Positions 23,741 to 34,066 of a DNA stretch of 64,000 bases are shown here, piece after piece. Under the pieces are notes generated by a model. That model did not search any database. It saw only the letters and a program-made list of their open reading frames with translations, and had not been told where the DNA came from. Both the position numbers and the translations under genes were made by a program. The DNA comes from Diabrotica undecimpunctata (lineage: Eukaryota; Arthropoda; Insecta; Coleoptera; Chrysomelidae), in the NCBI RefSeq assembly GCF_040954645.1, contig NC_092804.1:44855753-44919752 (forward strand), read 5' to 3'. Each line of letters begins with the position of its first letter. The first letter of the stretch is position 1.

Positions 23741-23914
23741 TAACTAAAATCGTTACTCGTGTTTTTGTGTATTGTACTGTTAAATTATTTTTGAATACGT
23801 GAATAGTAAGTGACCGTGAAAGATCCGGCCGGTCTTGCTTGGCTCGTGCGCCACAGGTTATCAACGCTGTTAAGTCAAAAATTAACAAAAATCCTGCCTT
23901 AAAACAAATTCCTG

Positions 23915-24172
23915 GAATGGATATTCCGAATAAGCTGGGTCGACAGAGTTAGAAATGAGGAGGTCCTTAGACGCCTGAACCAAACAACAAAACTGGTCAA
24001 TATAATAGAGAGACGCAAGCTGGAATACTTTGGTCACATTATGAGACACCCTCAAAAATATGAACTTTTACATCTGACCATTCAGGGAAAGATTCAAGGT
24101 AAACGTGGTCCTGGTAAAAGAAGAACATCGTGGCTGAAAAATCTTAGCAAATGGTACGGAAAATTGACTAAA
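23915..24172 (+). pseudogene. RTE-like LINE C-terminus
   Basis: Reads EWIFRISWVDRVRNEEVLRR, KLEYFGHIMRHPQKYELL, GKIQGKRGPGKRRTSWLKNL, the same C-terminal module as 15073-15461, 51691-51985 and 63070-63481. It is cut at both ends. The 3' part with the (GAA)n tail is missing because mariner sequence begins at about 24180. Confidence 0.7.
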
Positions 24173-24179
24173 CACTAAA

Positions 24180-24610
24180 CCGGTAAGGGTGTTAAAACAG
24201 CGGAGAGAAATTTTCAGTGGTCAGCGGGATATTTTAACAAATTTATTGAAGCTTCTAAACCACACATGTTCCAAAATTGAGCATGGATATCCTAACAAGA
24301 CTCTGTACCTGCACATAATGCAAAAAGAATTCAAAAGTGACTTAAAAATCATATACCCAAATTTATTAGTAATAAACGTTGGCCGTTAGCCAGACCAGAC
24401 CTTAATCTACTAGACTACTGATTGTGGGTATTTTCAGAGGGCACAAGATGTACAAGACGCCATTATAATCAAGTCATTAAAACCGGCTCTGGTAGAAGTT
24501 GTGAACAATGCATCTATGGATGTCGTCTGTACAGCGATCGATAAATGGCCTAATAGACTTTTGGTCATTTTGAATAATTTTTTTATAGTTTGTAGTTCAT
24601 TATATTAGTA
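24180..24610 (+). pseudogene. Mariner-like (DD37D) transposase C-terminal half
   Basis: One frame reads QDSVPAHNAKRIQK (second catalytic Asp), a stop, then RWPLARPDLNLLDY (third Asp). Thirty-seven residues separate the two Asp, the spacing of the maT (DD37D) group. A second frame continues IIKSLKPALVEVVNNASMDV and IDKWPNRL, the usual C-terminal helices. The N-terminal HTH and first Asp are missing. It abuts a LINE C-terminus upstream. Confidence 0.65.
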
Positions 24611-26165
24611 ATAAATTGTGCAAAAATTATTCAAATCAACTCAGTAGTTTCAATTTTTTATACCTTGTATCAATAATGACAGGACATATTTATTATCTTT
24701 GTTTAAAATACATTGATTTTGACGTTTAGATTTCCACTTCGATAATCTGAACTTGTGTCCCCATACTGATGATCAATCATGATTTCTATTATCTTTCGAC
24801 ATTGATAAAACCGTCGATTTTACAGGTTACACCTTGTTAAAATTTGTCACCCGACGAATGTTACAAACTTTGCGGTCACATGCATAATTGGCTTGACGGT
24901 GGCACTAATGATTACCTTTATGAATTTGATTGATGTGGTTTTGGCTATTATAGGTACAACAATAATAATTTAAAGCTTGATTAATAACAATAATGTTTAT
25001 AAACAACATTTCATTATTACTAATAAATTAAGAAGAGCCACATAAAAAATTATTAAAAATTTAGTACAGTTTTTGCTACATACCTTCAGTTTGAACTGCA
25101 CAATTTTAACTGAAAAGTTTTATCTAATGGAATTTTAATTCATTTGTCTTTATACAGTTTTCAGTTTTGCCTAGACACGTAGGTTTTAATTAATAGTTCG
25201 ACTATTCAGTGGAAACTGTGCAGTTAAAACTGAAGGTCTATAGCCTCCTTAAAACCGCTTTATTACTACGCGAATTGGCTCCTAGCCCCATACATGAACT
25301 GGCTTATTACGAAATTCCCAGAAACTGAATATTCCTCTGAAACTTGGATTTTGTTGAAAACAGATATAATGTACATCAGAAATTAGAATCTAAAGAATTT
25401 ATTTATTAAAGGAACTGCAACTAACAGACTGTACAGGTTGACGCCTTCTTGACATCATTTTTAAAAACTCTAAAGCAGTTACACGTTTTCCAGTAAAAGA
25501 CGTATTTTATGTACAATGAAATTAGTTTTAAGACATTGCTTTTTCATATTCTCTTTTAGACACACTATTATTTCTTACTTTAATAGAGGTATATAGTTTT
25601 GCAGAACCTCCAAAAATTGGAAAATGTTCAGATTGCAAGTATAAAACAAAAAATTTAATATTGAATGAAAGCATTCATTCGACACACTGCCATTAATTCT
25701 CCCAACAATAACTTGTGGAAAATATATTTAAAACTATTCACCACTATCGTGGGTTTTTCCCGTTCGCTTAATATTTCCGTAGTTTGCATTTTCTACGAGC
25801 TACAAAAGAGACGCCAAACTATTCTACCAACAAACTAATTTGAAATAAGTTTGCGGCGAACGGGTATACGAATTTAAAGAATGATGGGAAAATCTAGTTT
25901 CTAACTACCCACTCCAATAAAATCCATCGCCTACCTACCTAAATTGCCAAAAATTTGGAGGAAGGCGGGTTTATATATTATTTTTATACATAGAAGCTAT
26001 CCAAAGTTTTTAATTTTATAACATCCATCATTAGAGTGGTAATATCATATCTTTTTGCTATTATTCGTCAAGGAGGACTCGTAATCAAAGGGTCCAATCA
26101 AAGAATTTTAGTCATGATTTAGTTTGGTAAGTTTTATGATAACGGAGTGAAGTCAAAGATCATAG
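24611..26165. other. No gene; foldback sequences
   Basis: AT-rich with no recognisable coding. Contains the foldback at 25083-25236, and a 9-bp inverted pair CCCGTTCGC (25759-25767) and GCGAACGGG (25856-25864). Confidence 0.4.
25083..25236. repeat. 154-bp foldback / possible MITE
   Basis: Terminal arms of about 31 bp, starting CCTTCAGTTTGAACTGCACA on the left and ending in the near-exact reverse complement on the right. They pair at most positions. No coding inside. Size and structure fit a miniature inverted-repeat element, but no clear target duplication was seen. Confidence 0.45.
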
Positions 26166-26169
26166 AAAT

Positions 26170-26600
26170 ATTTCTTCTTTTTCTTCTTGATGGCTTTACA
26201 GCTCAGAGTGATTTTATAGCTTTCCATCTTCTACGATTTTAAGCTTCTATTTCCCATTGTTGTACCCCAATTCTAGAAAAATCGGCTTCAATATTATGCT
26301 TTCATATTTTTCTGGGACGGCCTACTAATCTTCTACCGTCTGGTTTCTCAAACAACGTGTCTAGCACTATGTCTTCGTTTGATCTTACAACATGACCTGC
26401 CCATCTTCTCTGGTTAGCTTTTATATTTCTAGCGATGTATTCAATACCATATAGAGTCACCAATTCACCATCGCGACTCCTTCTCCAAAGGATGTGAAAT
26501 CATCTCTTTGAGGGACAAAAATCTTTCTGAAAATCTTACTTTTAAACACCAGCAGCTTATTTATTTCCCGCTGATGTAGAGTCCATGTTTAACTTCCGTA
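26170..26600 (-). pseudogene. LINE C-terminus, second subfamily
   Basis: The minus strand reads RRRSRDGELVTLYG, IKANQRRWAGHVVRSNED, LFEKPDGRRLVGRPRK, RIGVQQWEIEA. This is a variant of the LINE C-terminal module with 'RWAGHVxR ... GRRxxGRPRKRW', different from the LYLGH subfamily elsewhere in the window. Its 3' end is also GAA/AAG-rich (plus strand CTTCTTTTTCTTCTTGATGG near 26172). Stops break the frame. Confidence 0.65.
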
Positions 26601-26672
26601 TATAACAACTGGGCAAATCATTCACTTATACAATGTTAATTTAAATTTTCTTTTTAGAAGCTTAGATCTTAA

Positions 26673-27633
26673 CCCTCCTTCCCACGGGTGGGGTCTATAA
26701 GTACAACTATAAATGAAATTGCTTAATTTTTTAAATTTTTTTTTGTATTTTTTTCCTAGACTTGGTGTACCTTTTAATAGCACTGAATAGTACATTTTAG
26801 CATAATTTGGTGAAATTGTATGAATCCCTTCAATCGCTACCTGCAAAAGTATCCTGACAGACCCCACCCGTGGGTGGGCGTTTCTTATTTTGTACTATGG
26901 CTTGGTTAATATTGCAGCTATAAATGCATTTATTATATACTGAGATCCAATATTCGAATGCAGAATTTCGGTTTTCTCGTCGATTGTTTCTTTAGGAAGT
27001 CTTTAGGAATTGCGTTAGTCCAGAAAAATATAAAAATACGAGCCCTAAATATGCGTATATAGAGAACATCACAGTTACTTGCTGCACAATTTTCTGAAAT
27101 TGAGCAAATGACGAGGGATGACCCAGCCCAACGAAAACAGGGATGTATAAGTATTATATAAAAAGAAAAACTAAGTATTTTTGCCAATTGTACAAAAACT
27201 GGTTATGTATGGAACATATAAAAGCATTTTGTACTGATCATGTAGAAAGAAAATTTACATAATTTAACCCCCTCTATTTTCTGTTTCTAATTTTAATTTT
27301 GGATGTATCCTTTTTACTTGTATTACTGTAAGTATATAGAATAATAATATTGTCTTCTTTTATATTTTTCTTTTGTATTTTGCCGTTCATGATTTTTTTA
27401 ATAAACAAGAGAAAAAAATAATGCTGTTAGTTATTTCGCAGTAAACTATAAAAATGTATATTGATAGACATATTATATGTACATTTAGGTAGTACAACGT
27501 TACATCAGGAAGTTTCCTTAAAAATATTTAAAATTTTTTTTTTTTTAATAAGGAGAATATTGTTTTAAATTTGGTCCTGATAGACCCCACCCGTGTATTT
27601 GTGTCACAAGAAAGTTACCCGTGGAATAGAGGG
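26673..27633 (+). mobile_element. piggyBac-derived element, 961 bp, TTAA-flanked
   Basis: TTAA at 26669-26672 and at 27634-27637 flank a unit that starts CCCTCCTTCCCACGGG and ends CCCGTGGAATAGAGGG. An inner word, CACGGGTGGGGTCTAT, occurs at the left end next to the outer repeat. At the right end it lies 27574-27591 in inverted form, spaced from the outer repeat. Another copy lies at 26862-26874. TTAA target choice, CCC termini and split outer/inner repeats are piggyBac hallmarks. Inside is only the C-terminal part of a transposase, so this is an internally deleted, non-autonomous copy. Confidence 0.7.
26930..27262 (+). pseudogene. piggyBac transposase C-terminal remnant
   Basis: Pieces read FSRRLFL, RPEIQKRALNMRI-like text in shifting frames, then DPAQRKQGC and KRKTKYFCQLYKNWLCMEHI, then CTDH and a stop at 27260. 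The last part resembles the cysteine-rich C-terminal domain of piggyBac transposases (KTKYxCxxCxxxLCxxHxxxxCxxC) with some Cys replaced. That domain binds the terminal repeats. The catalytic DDD core and N-terminus are deleted. Confidence 0.6.
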
Positions 27634-27637
27634 TTAA

Positions 27638-28169
27638 TAATGATGCTAGGGAGTATAATACTGTATGCTATTATATAGAAATAATTGCACCATTTTATTT
27701 TGAAAAAATTATGGATGCATTTTAATGATGTCAAGGATATGAACTTAACTAGACATTAATGTTGTCTCATACGTTTCTATTAAAATAATATTGCTTCCTC
27801 GATAGAATACCATATTGTTACTAAAATAAAATCGCCCAATCACTATTTTATATCGATTGTACTATTTTTTGCTACGAACAACAATCCAATTATCAATCTT
27901 AATTCGACAATAAAGATCGAAAAGATGAGAGGATAACAATAACTAAAAAGATCATGAAAGAGCGAAGCTAATAGACAATATAAATATAGTTGCTATCAAT
28001 TACAACTGGTCAGATACAATCTGAAATTTTAAGTGAGTTGTTGAAGAATCAATTAAGGTCGACGTGAAGGCAAAGGCGGAGTGACAGGGAAAATTGAGGT
28101 GTTCAATACATAAACCTTTGTTTTCAGGAAGATATGTTTTATATACTGTTTGTTGTATATCCTGTAAAA
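27638..28169. other. No gene recognised
   Basis: AT-rich spacer between the piggyBac derivative and a (TA)n tract. The 128-codon minus frame that crosses the tract is an artefact of the repeat. Confidence 0.35.

Positions 28170-28223
<54 letters not shown>
28170..28223. repeat. (TA)n microsatellite
   Basis: About 27 TA units. Any Ile-Tyr-rich 'ORF' here is spurious. Confidence 0.95.
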
Positions 28224-28227
<4 letters not shown>

Positions 28228-28609
28228 ATATTTCTTCTTCTTTAGTCGTTTTCTATCTTTTCGGGATAGGTCTCTATCGGTAGTTAAAAGTAGATGGGAG
28301 TGACGATCAGTACTTCCGCTCTGATTCTCAGCCTCCGTCAACTTACAGGAAGGATCACAAATAAGAAAGTTCTCCCCAAAAAACATTAAGGGTCACTGAT
28401 AAAAAAAGTCCTCTCCAACTTACAGGAAGGATCGCTGCTGAAATGAAATGAAATATATTTTTACTGCTGCTACGTGGTATAAAATTTTAGATTCGTTTTG
28501 AAATAAAAATTATTGTAACATTGGTTGTAACGATTTGGCGTCTTTTAGGACCGATAATCCAATCAAGTTTTTTAATTTATCATAATCGACTTTTTTTTAT
28601 ATATAATGC
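28224..28609. other. No gene; short direct repeat
   Basis: The word CAACTTACAGGAAGGATC occurs near 28339 and again near 28416, about 77 bp apart. No coding recognised. Confidence 0.4.
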
Positions 28610-30180
28610 TGATCTATTAATTGGTTGATTTGAGAATGTTCGTTAGAAGTTTTTTGAACAAAACTGATAGAAGTGTACCTAGATTTAATGAGAATATTCC
28701 TGGAATTGACTGGATAAATAGCTCGTTGAAGAGACATCGAGGTATTGCTGGTAAAAGATTAGCAACTAATACTAAAAAAAGGCCAAGCAGAAGTATCTTG
28801 AAACCTGCTCAAAAAATACTTTGATAATTTAAAACAACAAAGGATTGAAAATGTTTCCGTTGAAAATGTTTTTAATTATGACGAGTCCAAGGTCTCAGAT
28901 GACCCCGGAAAAAATTGTGCATCTACCAAAAAGCTCCTAAATATTCTTAAAAAATATGCAACCCTTCAAAGTTTGCTTCATCGACTTGATTTTTGAATCC
29001 GCCTCAGGTATACTTCTGCAACCTTACGTCATACACAAGTTGGAAAAATTATGGAATGCTTGTACAAAAAATAGTTCCAAGAACAGCTTATGCAGCGAAT
29101 AGCCATGTTGCTGACTTGGGACACGATATAATCGAACCTCACATAGTTGGATTGATATATCAACATGCAATGATTGGTTTGTCACTTGTTTCTCACCACA
29201 TGCTAGGCTACTCGATGGAAAAAATTCTTAACAGGGGACAACCTAGCATCGCATTTTAATCCAGACGTTCTCAGGTAATGTGAACTAAATAAGATATTAT
29301 TTGCATGTTTACCATCCAACTCTACCAATATTTGTCAGTTATTTAATGTCGCATTCTTTAGATTTTTAAAAGAAAGCTGAAGAAAAACTTTAATATTATG
29401 GAAAATGTAAAATTCCAAAACCTTTGGTATTTCGAAAAATGAATTTCCTAAGCTTTTAAATCAAACACTTAAAAGCATGAATAAAGTACCACCTAAAAAT
29501 TCAGACTAACAGAAAAGTGCTACAAAAAGAAATTAATTTTCTGGTTTTAAAGCATGTGGCATTGCACCATTCCATCCCTGTCGAGTTTTGGAAAATTCAA
29601 ACTATAAGACGCTATTGATTAAGTCAAGCTTAGATGCTCTTACTAACTTTTTGAAAGACTTGAGGTAAAATTCCGGCTCTTAAAAATCTCGACGTAAAAG
29701 AAAACTTTTAGCACCCGAACTAAGTCAAAGTGTTACAGTACCTAAACCATCTGAGGAGTTCAATGACTGTGATGCAAATGAAAATTTTGAATAAGATGAC
29801 AGCAAAAATGATGTTGATATTAAAAAAGATGAAGGGCAGGATGAATACTTTTGTCCCTATATTAAAAAAACTTCTTTACTTCCTACAATAAAAAACTTTA
29901 GAAAGGGAAAATTCCTGGTGAAATTTTTATCTGGTTCTCGAAAATAGATGGAATTTCGCTATATCTGTAAGGTAAAAAAAGTTTTAGAAGGAGAAGAAAT
30001 CGAAGTTTAAGGCCTTAAATCAGAAGGATCAAGAAAGATTTACAAAATAACTTAAAATGACATAAAAACTGTTCCCTTTAAGAAAGTAGTTGCTTTACGA
30101 CCAGATCCGACACTTGAGACGATTTTAATAGGTAGAAAAGAATCATTTTTGGCGTAGAAATTAAATAAAAGAATGTAAAA
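28610..30180 (+). pseudogene. pogo/Tigger-like (DDE_1) transposase
   Basis: Plus-strand blocks in order: 28621 FVRSFLNKTD, then FNENIPGIDWINSSLKRHRG and KRLATNTKKRPSRS (CENP-B-type HTH end), NVFNYDESKVSDDPGK (first catalytic Asp), ALCSE/LLTWDTI debris, LTGDNLASHFNPDVL (second Asp, GDNLASH), LPSNSTNICQLFNVAFFRFL (third Asp region, usual PLDVAFF, here FNVAFF), GFKACGIAPFHPCRVLE, and an acidic C-terminal tail near 29760-30160. Read in three frames with many stops. In active form it recognises short TIRs and integrates at TA. Confidence 0.75.
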
Positions 30181-30429
30181 TCCAATTTTATTTTCCTTTA
30201 AAATATTCTAAATTACATTTTCAGTTCTTAAAAATCCATTTTTTTCACAAAAAAAGAATAGTACAATAAAAATAGTGTGATTATTCTTACACCGCAAGAT
30301 CAATCTTACCCCTTTGTAAAAATTCAAAAAACTGTTTGGCTGAACTAGTCAGGCTTGAGATTAATTATATTTTATTTAAAAGCACTACTGTCTTATACTA
30401 TAAAATTATATTGATTAATCTCACCCCAT

Positions 30430-30790
30430 TTCACGACACATAAACTTTTCCACTTGTTTTACTTATGTATTATCATCAATCAGAACCGCGCAAATTTTGC
30501 ACTAGAGTTTATTAATAAATATTCTGTTTTATCCAAAGCAATTTCTAGACCCCATTTGATATATACTTTATGCAATCGCGTCAGCATAAACTCCATATCA
30601 AAAGAATCCTAAGCTAACACTGCTTGGTCGTTTACAAATCTCAAGGTAAAGAGATAGGCTATTTCTACATAAAAATTGAATAACAATGAAAAATACTGCA
30701 TCTTTCTCTAAGCATTTTAGTAGTGTCGATAGCGTTTGACGGTAAGTTACCCTGTTTTACATAAGATAAGTTGTTTGTATACAGTTCACC
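30430..30790 (-). pseudogene. LINE RT fragment around motif C
   Basis: The minus strand reads LRFVNDQAVLA (motif C; usual FADDQVxxA, first Asp lost to Asn), DSFDMEFMLTRLHKVYIKWG, LDKTEYLLINSSAKF. This palm-thumb transition is typical of RTE/L1-type LINEs. It is short, with no flanking domains. Confidence 0.6.
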
Positions 30791-32130
30791 AATGATTTGA
30801 GTTAGATAGCAACGTGCACCAATAAACATTTATTATAAATGATCGATAATAAATCGGGCCAAATACAAAAAGCCGAGCATAAATAATGAAGATAACAAAG
30901 AAATGTTATAGAGATTTCTGCAGGTCTGAAAACGGTCCTCCCACCCGATACAATAAAAGAAAACTTAAAATGGCACAAATAACCGAAAAATAAATATCAA
31001 AAACAATTAGAGATATGAAAAGAAATAATTCTCGTAGTAAGAATAATATCCCCATTTAAATTAGCATAGGAGAGGTATTTATAAAAAAATAAATAAAAGC
31101 TACAAGGTCAACAAAGCCACTTAAAAATCGATTTGCAAAATTTTTGACAAAAGACAAAATTTTGCAAATTGGCAGCGCAAAGTACCAGTTTTTATCATCC
31201 CAATAAATTGGTAGTGTTTTATAAATTTATGAATGGGGACTTGAATTAAAGATTGATTCTCCGATAACTAAAATGATATATAATCTTTTATGAAGTTAAA
31301 TTTTTCCAGGACTGAATTTTTTAACTGGTTCATTCTGTTGAAAATGTTTTCTGTACTTGCTGTTGGTTAATTTTTAAGTAATTTATGAGAGTCTTTCCGA
31401 TAATATTCACGGTTTGATTGATAATATCCCGCAGAAATTATCCGTGTACCGCCTCTGTGGGGACAATCAGGATGATGCAGGAAATTTGCGACGAAAGTAA
31501 TATGAAGAAGAAGGACGCTATCTACTGATCATCTAGAAGGCTTTAATCCGAAACAAAAGATATGAAATATTTGGAGACTGCTCCCACGGTACTCAACTGT
31601 TTCATTTGCTGATCAGCCCCAGACGTAAATTCTTTAAATAGCTTGTATCTACTCAGGTACTCTTGTTGTTGATGACTTGCTACGGACTTTAACCAATTAC
31701 CTCATTATCTATTATTGTTTCCATTGTGATACATTCTTAAGGACATGTCGAAGTTTTAATTAAAATATTTAAAAAAAAAGTTTCAAAGGTGCCGTAATAG
31801 GAACAGAGCTCTCTTATTCAATTTATAATGTTTGTTCGTATTTTGCAATCTTATCAGGGAATAGCAGTTGAATGAATTTTCATTTGGCAACCTTAAAACA
31901 ATGAAACATATGTTACTTGTGATGCAGAATTTTTTTATTCCAACAATAGAATACAAATAGAGAGAGGCCTGAAACTGACAGCGGTACAAGAATGTATCAG
32001 GATGTACCTGCTACCTAACGATATGTCTATACGTTTGCTCTTTATGTGATTTTTTCGAGATAGTTGTGATTTTTTAATTTTGGGATACAAGTTACAAAAC
32101 TACTGCAAGAAAGTGCGGTGGTTTTGAAAT

Positions 32131-32134
<4 letters not shown>
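30791..32134. other. No gene; one 14-bp hairpin
   Basis: AT-rich. Contains a perfect 14-bp inverted repeat ATTTGCAAAATTTT (31131-31144 and 31156-31169) with an 11-nt loop. The 68-codon minus frame at 31783-31989 has no domain. Confidence 0.4.

Positions 32135-32196
<62 letters not shown>
32135..32196. repeat. (TA)n microsatellite, left part
   Basis: About 31 AT units ending exactly at the 5' LTR. The tract resumes after the 3' LTR at 40468-40489. Confidence 0.95.
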
Positions 32197-32202
<6 letters not shown>

Positions 32203-33596
32203 ACTTTTGAATGTCCATAAGCAATAAAAAACCGATATACAAATTTTATTACTTAAATAAAAATTAAAATTATTGATATTTCATAAAGACACGGGCATAT
32301 GAATTTTCAAACATCCTGTATAAGACAAAATATGTATTTTAAGTTGTTCGAAGAATTGTTCATTAGGCCTCAGAGACAAGACTTTCAAATATTATCGATA
32401 AGAAATTTAAATAAGTCGGGTATTGTGAAATGGTTTTACCCGGAATAAAAGTGTATATAGAAAGTGTTGAACAATGGACCGGGATTTGCGGTGGTTTTCT
32501 CCCCGAAAGATTATATCGGTAAAAGTTTATTAACAAAAGACATTGAATTGAGAAACAGGTATCGTTTGTAGCTATTAGTAAGAAATATTTGTAAAGTAGA
32601 TAGATTTAGTTAGAATAATTAAAGAAGATTTGTTTTCTGGAATTACCCGAATGACGTTTTATAGAGAGAGTTGGGTGGTAACGATATACTCACAAGAGGT
32701 GGATGATTTTTATTGGTCAAATTTTGAATGCAAGGAGGTTTGGTTTTGGCTATGAGATAGGAGAGAGAAAAAAAGGTTGGTTAGTCAGTTTTCGTCGTCC
32801 AAGAAGGAAGGAGCTTTGTGATTTGTGTTTGTTTGAAGTCCCGAAGACGTAATTTACCGGGTGTGTTTATTTGCGGTGGAAAAGCTGACCAGTGTGAGGA
32901 ACGGGGTACAGAGAGATAGAAAACCAAAGGGCCTAAGAATATTAATAGCAGACGAAGCCGGAAACATTTGGAGATACAAGGACAGATAGGAGAAAGGTGT
33001 ACGTCATCTGGACCACAATAGGAGCAGAAGCAGAGAAAGGATTTTTTTGTTGTGGCGTGGCCATAGAATTGCAACGGCAGAGAAGGAAAGGTCAGTCAAA
33101 TTTCATTAGAGCCGGAATGTGATTTTCATTTATTAATTAAGTAAATTGAATAAATAATAGAGACAGTTAATTTTGCGATCACTAAAAAAAAAGGAATTAT
33201 AAAAAGAGCTTAGTTATAACACATATTAAAAATCAATGTAAAATAACATTTGGGTCCATGATAGAAAACAACTTCTCATATATTTAAAGTTAGTATATTG
33301 CAAATATTACAGGATTGATTGTTGTATAAAATTTCATTAAAATAAAGGACATCTCACATATAGTTCAGTTGAAATTCTATGTATTTTATTCAGGTCATAT
33401 TACCTATCCCGATTAGGACGCCAATTGGAAAATATTTTGAATCCACGATCAAAGGTAAATCGTACAATTTAAATAGCCTGAGATTGTAATTAATTAATGC
33501 TGATTTATTGTGATTAATTGGAGATTAGTTCATTTAATAAATATAGACAGGATTTTTCCTAAGTAAGCAATATAATACAATTTAAATAGCATAACA
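32197..33596 (+). repeat. 5' LTR, 1400 bp
   Basis: Begins TGTTGTAC and ends ATAACA (TG...CA). A 97-codon minus frame inside it also occurs in the 3' LTR and is not coding by any evidence I see. Confidence 0.95.
33325..33541 (+). promoter_or_regulatory. LTR TATA box, initiator and poly(A) signal
   Basis: TATAAAA at 33325-33331, an arthropod-type initiator TCAGT at 33365-33369 about 40 nt on, and AATAAA at 33536-33541. The same elements recur in the 3' LTR (AATAAA at 40407-40412). This would give a U3 near 1170 bp, R of roughly 190 bp and a short U5. The TATA-initiator spacing is longer than usual, so the start is uncertain. Confidence 0.4.
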
Positions 33597-33599
33597 AAA

Positions 33600-33617
33600 T
33601 GGCGCCCAACGTGGGGC
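33600..33617 (+). other. Primer-binding site, tRNA-Lys type
   Basis: TGGCGCCCAACGTGGGGC, three bases after the 5' LTR. It is identical to the 18-nt site known to pair with the 3' end of tRNA-Lys1,2 in several retroviruses and retroelements. Minus-strand DNA synthesis starts here. Confidence 0.9.
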
Positions 33618-34066
33618 TTTGAAAAATATTTCTAGTTGGCAAATTTGAAAGGATAGGAGTAGACGAGCAGATATTTGAAAGTTTATATGCCGGGGATAAA
33701 GTGAAATATTATGTAAAAATTGAGGACATAAAGATTATATATTTTTTTTAAGATACAATTTACCATAATTGATTTATTCGTGATATTGACAATTTATAGG
33801 TTATCATAATTGATTTATTTGTGTGATATTTAAATTTGATAATTTTACCATACTTGAATGATTTGATTGATTTTGACATTTGATATTTTACCATTTGATT
33901 TATTTGTGGGATATTGAAATTTGATACTCGTACTCAAGAGTTATTACATTTGAACAGGAAAAGTCCCGTTTGTTGCAACAGACCAGTAGAATTTTATATT
34001 TGGCGGGGAAATTATTGCACAAATTTCAAAGTTTCATATTTGGCGGGGATAAATAATCTAACGAAC
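33618..34066 (+). other. Leader with imperfect repeats
   Basis: AT-rich leader. Units like TTGATTTATTTGTG plus ATATT recur with drift from about 33770 to 33920. TTTGGCGGGGA occurs at about 34000 and again 40 bp later, echoing the polypurine tract. An in-frame ATG at 33914 precedes the likely gag start. Confidence 0.6.

Noticed and set aside
28000..28386. Long frames with Ile-Tyr repeats across (TA)n (also 28094-28303 and 32042-32242)
   Set aside because: Products of the microsatellite.
32781..33074. 97-codon minus-strand frame in the 5' LTR, repeated identically at 39652-39945 in the 3' LTR
   Set aside because: It repeats only because the LTRs are identical; no domain, start context or known LTR-encoded protein supports it.
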